Assembly: GCA_027704905.1 (NCBI GenBank) | Contig: CM051016.1 | Coordinates: 17,831,468 to 17,895,467 of the forward strand | DNA: 64,000 nucleotides | From: Muraenolepis orangiensis | Lineage: Eukaryota; Chordata; Actinopteri; Gadiformes; Muraenolepididae | Direction of reading: 5' to 3' | Part shown: piece by piece, positions 56,866 through 64,000 of the stretch | Layout of the letters: the number at the start of each line of letters is the position of its first letter | How positions within the stretch are numbered: the stretch's first letter is position 1 | The notes under the pieces: model-generated | What the model was told of the DNA's origin: nothing | Databases searched by the model: none | What the model saw: only the letters and a program-made list of their open reading frames with translations | Program-made: the position numbers and the translations under genes

Positions 56866-57620
56866 CTCGCTCAACCCAATCTTTATACAGTTTTTTTTAA
56901 CTTTATACAATCTTTAAACTTTATACAGTTTGTACTTTTTACTTCTTTTTTATTCTATTATTTTTATTTTTAAACTGCTGTCTGTCGTCGGGTATTGCAC
57001 ATAAGATGTTCACCCATTGCTTATACTTTTATATACTTTTCTCCATGCTTTTGTATTCTTCTGTTCCGCAAAGTAATTTAAAGAAAATAATGTGCACAAT
57101 TTGCTGTAATGATGATTTGGCCAAATTCACCAATAATGGGTGTTTTTTTTTCTGTCAATGCTAATTGGAACTCACTAACAATTTCCAGTTTATATCCACA
57201 GCTAATACACCATATCAATGGTCTAATTGTTTTCCGTTAGCCTCTGCATAAGTCAGCCATCTGGGATGGTCATATAGAAATATTGATTCCACAGTAGTTC
57301 ACTAAATAACTAAATATAAACACAGAAAATTACAGCAGATCCAAGAGAGTTTTCGAGGAAACAATATTGTAATTCTTACATCTTTGTTTTAATGTAATTC
57401 CGTACATAACACACTGTACACACCTTTTGTTGAGTTATCACACACACCTCACACATCAATTCCAACAGGTGTGGCTTAGGGGCGCAAAACAAGCAAGCAC
57501 ATTTCACATGTTTTGCTAGTTTTTTGTGTCTTGCTTGCAAGTCGTATAAAGAAGTGCTAACACAGTACAGTTCAGTACAGTACAGTGAGAGATGTCACTT
57601 TGCTGTACTGTGAGAGAATG
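56866..57620. other. Duplicated flank, no gene
   Basis: 57078-57240 and 57345-57500 align with 38208-38500. Confidence 0.55.
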
Positions 57621-57629
57621 AGTATTGGG

Positions 57630-57827
57630 TATAGGGTGCGGCAGAAGCTCAGTCTGTTGGGACTTGGCTTGGGAACCGGAAAGGGTCGCCGGTTCAAGTC
57701 CCTGAAACGGACCAAGTACGGACTGGTGCCCTTGAGCAAGGCACCAGACCCCGGGCGCTGTATATACAATAGCTGCCCACTGCTCCTAATAATACCAGGA
57801 TGGGTTAAATACAGCTAAACTAAATGC

Positions 57828-57878
<51 letters not shown>

Positions 57879-57900
57879 ATGTATGTGACCAATAAAGAGG
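57630..57900 (+). repeat. tRNA-derived SINE with (GT)n at its 3' end
   Basis: A-box-like TCAGTCTGTTGGGACTTGG and B-box GGTTCAAGTCC (about 57691), then a tail with GCACCAGACCCCGGGCGCTG, a 48-bp GT run and ACCAATAAAGAGGATTCAAG. Absent from the corresponding unit 1 site. Its body is related to the inverted SINE at 59954. Confidence 0.7.
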
Positions 57901-58054
57901 ATTCAAGCCTCCAGATTTCCATTTTATTATCCTGTTTGATCAAAGTGGAGCCCGATGTCACTTTGTCAACTGGGCAGGTTGCTATGCGGTCATCCAAGAT
58001 CTTTATAACATCCTTGGGGGATAGGCTCATAGCATCTACTGGGGGATCGGCCGC

Positions 58055-58274
58055 TGCCCTGTTATCATATCATTGATTAGAATCACAACGTGGTTAGCCC
58101 AAATGGCTAGTGGAAGACGATATCTTAATATGCCTTATTGGAATGAGGGGGGGGGAGGGGGTGTGCATGTTTGACCATCAAGAGATAAGTGGCCATTATG
58201 TTCACCTATAAAAAAAAGATGATGTTGTAAATATTGTCAAACATTCAAGTTCAATTCCATTTGGCATTTGACTT

Positions 58275-58277
<3 letters not shown>
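58055..58277. repeat. Duplicated flank with poly-G
   Basis: Aligns with 38509-38715. Confidence 0.6.
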
Positions 58278-58359
<82 letters not shown>

Positions 58360-58430
58360 GGTGCTTGCGTGTGTGTGTGTGCGTGCTTGCATGTGTGCGT
58401 GCATGCTTGCGTGTGTGTGTGTGTACAGTA
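58278..58430. repeat. (GT)n microsatellite with GTGC variants
   Basis: Expanded relative to 38720-38790. Confidence 0.95.
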
Positions 58431-58517
58431 TATGTGTTTGTTGTTGGTTTCATCCCCTAGCTGATGACAGGTGTGTAAGAGGCCCTTGACAATGCATCAA
58501 GCAGACACTACAGCTGC

Positions 58518-58976
58518 AAGTGTAACGGTCGTGGAAAGTACAGGATCGGGGACGACGACAGACTGGTTCTCAAACTTTATTTTCCTGCAGCAAATATGTC
58601 GCAAATATGCAACAAGGGAAAACCTTACCTGCAGAAGACAATATATCATTTCTTATTTACTTCTGCGTCTGCAAGTAAAAAGAGCAACATAATGTTTAAT
58701 TGTCCCTGGCGCCACGCTAGACTACAGGGAAAACAGCGGAACGCCATTACACAATTTGCGCCAAAATCATTGAACTAAAACAGTGACTAAACCCCAAACC
58801 AACAGTCAAAACAATGCAAAACAGCATGAACAACACATGAACAATCACAATGAATTGATATAAAAAACAACAACATTAAAGTTAACACAATCACGAACAC
58901 ACTCAAACACCCCCAAGACATATTTCCCCAGTACTTACCTGTAGAAATGCAAAACCGCAATACTAGGGGAAGGGGA
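58518..58976. other. Unassigned insertion sequence before the copia LTR
   Basis: Not present in unit 1. Starts TGTAACGGTCG, A/T-rich, with a purine tract (AGGGGAAGGGGAAG) just before 58977. It may be another LTR; no second end was found. Confidence 0.35.
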
Positions 58977-59176
58977 AGTATTGAACATAGTGTATTGTGT
59001 GTAATGCAGCCTCGTTTACAGGCATTTCATTGGACGGTTGTTAGTCCCTGTGTGGACCCCTGAAGTGACTTGTGTACTGCGCATGTCTGTAATAAACTCT
59101 CTCTCCCATCCGACGCGACCCTGAGTGGATGTGTGTTTCTTGTGCTAAGACAAATCCGCTGATGAATGGATAACGT
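58977..59176 (+). repeat. copia 5' LTR
   Basis: Starts TATTGAACATAGTG (cognate of TGTTGAACATAATG in the other copy), carries GTAATAAACTC as poly(A) signal, and ends near the primer site. Confidence 0.6.
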
Positions 59177-59180
59177 AACA

Positions 59181-59192
59181 GGTTATGGGCCC
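59181..59192 (+). promoter_or_regulatory. copia primer-binding site
   Basis: GGTTATGGGCCC is complementary to the anticodon stem-loop of initiator tRNA-Met (GGGCCCAUAACC), the half-tRNA priming known for copia. The same 12 bases occur at 8895-8906. Confidence 0.75.
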
Positions 59193-59199
59193 TATGCAC

Positions 59200-59960
59200 T
59201 ATGTCTAGCCAAAGATTTAACCGGCTGTTGTTCGACGGTGATGAAAGAAACTACGAGAACTGTGGGAAACGCGATTCCTCGCGCATCTGGAACTTCGCAG
59301 ACTTTCTGGAACAATCAGGGCCGAGCCAGTGATCGACCCGAATGCCGATGGCGCCGACGCATTGAGAGAAGCCGACACCGGGAAGAATAGACATATTCTT
59401 CGCATATGCGGAATCAGTGCAAGTTTTAGATGATAAAAGTTTGTCACTAATTATGAGAGAAGCAGCCGTGGATGGACGTAAGGCATTTCAAATATTACGG
59501 GAGCATTATGCAGGCAAGGGAAAGCCACGTGTGGTTAGCTTATACTGCGAGCTCTCAGCCCTCCATGCAGAGCAACGAGACTGTCACAGAATATATTGTT
59601 CGTGCTGAGACAATATTCGCTTCATTGTCGAGAGCAGATGAGAACATTAGTGACGGTTTGCAAGTTGGAATGGTAGTGAAAGGCTTGCCGGACTCAGTTA
59701 TACCGTTTGTGGTCAATATTACTCAGACGAACAAGGTCCTAACGTTCAGTGTCTTTAAAGCAAAGCTAAGGAGTTTTGAGGAGACTGAAAGATATAAGCC
59801 GAGTGATTTGACCGAAGATAACGTGATGAGAGCCGCGGGGACAGCCAGCTACATGCCACGAGGGCGAGGCAGAGGGCGGAATGCAGATGCGGCCAGCATT
59901 GAATGCTACAGATGCCGAAAGATGCATTGCAAGGATGTGTCAACAACAAACAACAAATCG
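59200..59960 (+). pseudogene. copia gag, frameshifted
   Basis: RFNRLLFDGDERNYE-type start in one frame, then SLYCELSALHAEQRD / SNETVTEYIVRAETIFASLS in others, DGLQVGMVVKGLPDSVIPFV, then KAKLRSFEETERY and a partial zinc knuckle CYRCRKMHCKD, where the usual Gly-His part of the knuckle is shortened. It would form the particle shell. At least two frameshifts and the SINE at its end abolish it. Confidence 0.8.
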
Positions 59961-60222
59961 TGAGGATTGAATCCTCTTTATTGGTCACATACATGAAGAC
60001 ATACAGTGAAACGTGTTCTCTGCATTTAACCCATCCTAGTATTAGGAGCAGTGGGCAGCTATTCATACAGCGCCCGGGGAGCAGTTAGGGTTAGGGTCTT
60101 CCTCAAGGACACCTCGACAGTTTTTGCTAGGAGGAGCCGGGGATCGAACCAGCAACCTTCCGGTTGTGAGGCGACCGCTCTACCTCCTGAGCTAGACTGC
60201 CACCCCATCCGAACGTACCTGA
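59954..60222 (-). repeat. tRNA-derived SINE inserted in copia
   Basis: On the minus strand: TAGCTCAGGAGGTAGAGCGG (A-box region), GGTTGCTGGTTCGATCCCCG (B-box), then a body ending in ATAAAGAGGATTCAATC. It has the form of a tRNA head, but no complete cloverleaf with a 3' acceptor, so it is a SINE and not a tRNA gene. Confidence 0.8.
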
Positions 60223-60470
60223 CGAAAGGAGACGAGACCGCAGGAGGGATGAGCCGCGCCGAGGAAAAAAGCGGGACTCCATGGCGGCAGTGACGGGGGA
60301 GGAGCAGCAACCAGGAGCCGTTGACCAGCATGGGCGCTGGGGCTCGACCCGAGCCGAGTGCCCGGGACCAGTGGCGGGAGCCGGACACCAAGACGGACTT
60401 CGGGGCACGCGCCGAGGAGAAACAGAAGAAGACGACGAAGACTGTGAAAATAACAGGTCGTATTTTTTTA
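60223..60470 (+). pseudogene. copia gag-protease linker, GC-rich
   Basis: Continues the copia element; no motif. The Arg/Glu-rich frame ends TRRGETEEDDEDCENN. Confidence 0.4.
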
Positions 60471-61620
60471 AGATGAGTGATAACAGTAGTCCGACGAAAA
60501 GGACAGTTAACACTAAAGGCTTAATGGTCGACTGTGGTGCGACATCACACATGATAAGTGACTTTAAGAAGTTTAAGACTATCGATAAAAACTTTAAGCC
60601 TAAGAACCACGTGATTGAACTAGCCGACGGTACCAAGACTACCGGAGTTGCCAAGGCCAGAGGGGAAGTGGAGATTTTCCTGGTCGACAGCAAGGGACAT
60701 AAGGTGACAGTGCTACTGAAGAACGCCCTGTATATACCTACCTTTCCACAAAATCTTTTCTCAGTAAAAGCAGCTACAGACAAAGGGGCAGAATTGCATT
60801 TCAAAGAAGGTAATAACTGGATGAGTGTTAATGATGGTACCAGGTTTAACATTGACGTCTAGGGGTGTCATGATATTCAAATGTGGCATAGAATACTGGG
60901 CCATTGTAACTTTGAAGATGTCTCCCGATTGGAGAATGTAGTTGAAGGGATGAAAATGAAGGGAAAATGTCTCTCAACTGTGAAATGTGTACAGAAGGCA
61001 AATGTGTTGATACGAGGAATAGGCAGGCTGATAGCAAAGCCAAATAAATACTAGAGTTGGACTTGGACCTACTTTCTAAAGACAAAAAGTGACACAGCCA
61101 GAGCTACAGAAACATTCTTAGCTGACACTGCACCCTACGGGAAGGTAAAGACTATAAGATCAGACAATGGGACGGAATTTACCGGGAAAGAATTCCAAGA
61201 TCTGCTTAGAAAGAATAGGATTAGCCATCGGACTAGTGCTCCCTATCCGCCGCACCAGAACGGCACAGCAGAAAGAAATTGGAGAACATTGTTTGACATG
61301 GGCCCATGCTACGGGCCCATGCTACTCCAGAGTCAATGGCCAAAGAACCTATGGAGATTTGCGGTGCAAACAGCTGCACAGATATGCAATAGGTGCTATT
61401 GTAAAAAACAAGGGCAAACTCCATATAGTGTTTACACAGGGAAAACTCCAAACATTGACCTCATGATGGTGTTTGGTACTGAGTGCTATGCTTATAAACA
61501 AGACAAAAAGAAACTGGATCCAAGATCCGAAAAGGAAATTTTCATTGGATATGACAAATATAGCCCTGCATACAATGTATATTTTCCAAAGACAGGAAGA
61601 GTGTAAAAAGCATAGGCTAG
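60471..61620 (+). pseudogene. copia protease and integrase, broken
   Basis: The protease frame has MVDCGATSHMISDFKKF (active site D-C-G-A-T, with Cys in place of Ser) and NALYIPTFPQNLFSVKAATD. Then a pre-integrase zinc region, DIQMWHRILGHCNFEDVSRL, continues to an early stop. The integrase core shows KTIRSDNGTEFTGKEFQDLL and, in the next frame, HRTSAPYPPHQNGTAERNWR. The C-terminal part has GKTPNIDLMMVFGTECYAYK and SEKEIFIGYDKYSPAYNVYF. It would cleave the polyprotein and insert cDNA. Multiple frameshifts and stops (for example near 60860 and 61047) make it inactive, and about 100 residues of the integrase N-part are missing near 61050. Confidence 0.85.
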
Positions 61621-62659
61621 TGAAGTCCCTATTGAAGGACAGCAAGGATAGCCAGACTCAAACAGGTCCACATAACGATGGAGACCGTTATGATGATGAT
61701 ATTGAGCTGAATGTAGCGCCAACTAGAATTGGTGAACAACCCCAGACTAGGTCTGACAGCGACTACAGGTGCAGGAGGGGAAAGAGATAAACAACCTAGT
61801 ATCCAAGGGGACAGTGGGGGCACACATCGTTACCCAACCAGAGATAGAAATGCTCCACCATATCTTAAAGAGTACCAGTGTAAGACGGAACATACTGAAG
61901 ATGAACAGGATGTGGATTATTTCTATAAAGCTGTATTTGGTGTACCAAAAACATATACAGAGGCTATGAGCTCTGAGGGATCTCAAAAGTGGAGGAAGAA
62001 ATGAACTCTTTCACAGAGAATGAGACCTTCACCCTGTGCAAGCTGCCTAAAGGAAAAAGGGCAGTGGGAGGGCGCTGGGTTTTTGCAATTAAAGAGAGCC
62101 CGATCAGTCTGAGACTTTCAATGCCAGATATGTTGCAAGCTACAGTCAATGCTACAGTCTACAGTCAAGTAGCTACAGTCAAGTAGAGGGCTACAGTCAA
62201 GTAGAGGGAATTGACTATAAAGAGACTTTTTCCCCAACTGCTAGTATGACATCTGTGAGAATCCTGATGCAGAAAGCAGCACAAGAGGACCTCGTGCTTC
62301 ATCAAATGGATGTAAAAACAGCGTACCTACATGCCCCGATGGACTGTGAGGTATACATGGAGCAACCAGAGGGATTTGAAACAGAGTCTAAAACTAATGA
62401 ACATTTGGTTTGTAAACTGAACAAGTCGTTGAAAACAATCTGGACGTAATTGGAACAAACTATTACATGATCACCTAGTAGAAAATTATTTTGAACAAAA
62501 CGCAGCAGATAATTGCATTTATGAAAAACAATCTGAGGGTGAAAGGGTGATCCTGATCATTTGGGTGGGCAATTTGTTAATTGCGGCCAATAACAATGAC
62601 CTGGTCAGTGAGGTGAAAGAAATGCTGAAAAATAAATTTAAGATGAAGGATCTAGGGGA
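61621..62659 (+). pseudogene. copia reverse transcriptase, broken and catalytically mutated
   Basis: Pieces in order: TRDRNAPPYLKEYQC, MEEEMNSFTENETFTLCKLP, KGKRAVGGRWVFAIKE, a 60-bp stutter of CTACAGTCAAGTAG units (62150-62205), then SPTASMTSVRILMQKAAQED, VLHQMDVKTAYLHAPMDCEV and YMEQPEGFETES, followed by VILIIWVGNLLIAANN and KNKFKMKDLGE. The catalytic Y/V-D-D reads V-G-N, so both key aspartates are lost. It is interrupted by a LINE at 62660, and RT resumes at 63100 with LNIFWAL before the element is cut off near 63130. RNase H and the 3' LTR are absent. Confidence 0.85.
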
Positions 62660-63087
62660 GCAGCGGCTCTACTCCTAGTCTCTCACGAGTGACTGAGCTT
62701 CTCACCCTATCCCTCAGGGAGATACCAGCCACCCTCCTGAGAAAACTCATTTCGGCCACTTGTATTCGCGATCTCGTCCTTTCGGCCTTTCGGTCGCGTA
62801 GAAAGGAGCCAGTTGAGGTGGTTCGGGCATCTAGTAAGGATGCTGCCTGGTTGCCTCTTTTCCTTTTTTGCCTTTTCCAGGCACATCCAACTGGGAAGAG
62901 ACCACGGGGCAGACCGAAGTACAGGTGGGGTGATTACATCTCCACACTGGCCTGGGAACGCCTCGGGATCCCCCAGTCAGAGCTTGTCGATGTTGCCAGG
63001 GAGAGGGAAGTTTGGAGTCCCCTGCTGAAGCTGCTACCTCCGCGACCAAGAATTACGGATAAGCGGGAGAAGATGGATGGATGGGAT
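62660..63087 (+). mobile_element. I/Nimb-like LINE 3' end nested in copia
   Basis: 12-bp target duplication GGATCTAGGGGA (62648-62659 and 63088-63099). The interior encodes GRPKYRWGDYISTLAWERLG and VDVAREREVWSPLLKLLPPR, the C-terminus of fish I/Nimb LINEs, and ends in (GGAT)n. Severely 5'-truncated. Confidence 0.9.
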
Positions 63088-63136
63088 GGATCTAGGGGAA
63101 CTTAACATTTTCTGGGCATTGACTTTTGTCTGCTGA

Positions 63137-64000
63137 TGTGACAGGTCATTGACGGGCCGCTTGGCACAGACGAATGTCGGCCCGTCAATCTCATGAACAG
63201 CAATGCTGGCGGTTTTTCCTTGACTTTCTCCCTCCACCCCACACAGTTTATTCTCGCGTAAATAAAACATTTATCATGGAAGTAAAAAAAAATAATCGTG
63301 AACATAGGATTGAAATATGAATGAAAATGCATGGTTAAATGGACCGCTCCTAATCAGGAGAAGTTAGGGTTAAGCCGGGGTGGGAACCGAACCAGCAACC
63401 TTCCAGTTGCCAGACAACCTTACATGCGAACCATCGCACGATGCAGCTGCTTTCCAAACTCCTTGGTCTGTTGTGTTTTTTTATCAGATTTATATTTTTG
63501 GTTTACAGGCAAAACAACAACGTAGTATGGTTGAATTAGAGGAACAATTATTCAACAACCGGTGAAGACAGCGGTTTGCAAAGTGTTCCAGTGCGAAATT
63601 GGGCATTTATTAACGTCTGGACGAGGAGGCGACTAAGTGCTTATGCGGCAAGACAGTAGGGTGTGGTGGTTGTGGGGGTGGTGGGCACTTTTTTATGTCT
63701 CTCGAATGTGTTCTGTATTAAATCTTTATTTTATTGTCTTTATTGGTTTTTTTTGGTCTTGAGCGAAGCGTGCCTTTTTCCACAACGCCAATCCCTTATA
63801 GGCTCATAGTGTCACTTCTAATGTAGTACAGATGTGACACACTTTACGCTGTAAAAAACAGTTGTTATTTCAGTGTCCTTTTACTGCATAATAATCAGAC
63901 TGCTGCCGAGTGGGAGGCGATGCACACACACACACACACTGTAGGCCTTGTGTATGGCAGTGTTTTATCATGATGTTATCGAACGTGACAGTGATTTGGT
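63137..64000. repeat. Block delta, second direct copy, continues beyond the window
   Basis: Aligns with 40240-41050 (TGATGTGACAGGTCATTGAC to GTTATCGAACGTGACAGTGA), with small indels such as 63615-63640. No gene. It implies that a further duplicated unit follows. Confidence 0.9.

Noticed and set aside
56339..56917. 192-residue Ser/Leu-rich frame
   Set aside because: Spans (GT)n, (CT)n and (GTCT)n microsatellites.
57680..57705. tRNA gene from the B-box GGTTCAAGTCC
   Set aside because: No complete cloverleaf; it is a SINE head followed by a tail. The same applies to 60120-60200 and 29740-29940.

Overview
The window reads as nuclear DNA of a teleost fish. The host genes are vertebrate (rhodopsin-class receptors of the bradykinin family and a RING/B-box/SPRY TRIM gene). 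The rest is fish-type mobile DNA: Rex1/Babar-like, L2-like and I/Nimb-like LINEs, hAT elements, LTR elements ending TGTCAC...GTGACA, a copia element and tRNA-derived SINEs, with very dense (GT)n, (CA)n, (CT)n and (ATT)n microsatellites. I cannot name the species.

Layout. 1-9.9 kb: the end of an unrecognised gene, then hAT, LTR, LINE and copia pieces. 9.9-17.4 kb: an inverted receptor unit with bradykinin-receptor B1-like copy 1, split by a 1,882-bp hAT insertion with an exact 8-bp target duplication. 17.4-23.2 kb: a truncated hAT copy, an intact single-coding-exon TRIM gene, and LTR/satellite DNA. 23.4-41.4 kb: receptor unit 1, with an intact B1-like copy 2 (minus), an LTR insertion, a B2-like pseudogene that lost TM6-TM7, several LINEs, and a Harbinger-like MITE carrying a solo LTR. 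41.4-48.6 kb: solo LTRs, a decayed unclassified transposon-like gene and the next unit's leading repeat block. 48.6-58.5 kb: receptor unit 2, with B1-like copy 3 (2-nt frameshift), a decayed third bradykinin-type receptor relic and an intact B2-like receptor (minus). 58.5-63.1 kb: a dead copia element with nested SINE and LINE. 63.1-64 kb: start of another copy of the flanking block seen at 40.2-41.0 kb.

How it fits together. In mammals the B2 and B1 receptor genes are adjacent, and here the pair sits in a repeatedly duplicated, partly inverted block. I count six receptor loci: two intact (23649-24620 and 54546-55586), one broken only by a transposon, one with a single frameshift, one truncated and one relic. 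The three B1-like copies share nearly identical transmembrane and cytoplasmic sequence but differ in the N-terminus and extracellular loop 2. All three lack the N-terminal and loop-3 cysteines that the B2-like protein keeps. I found no CRISPR, operon, rRNA or clear functional tRNA gene.
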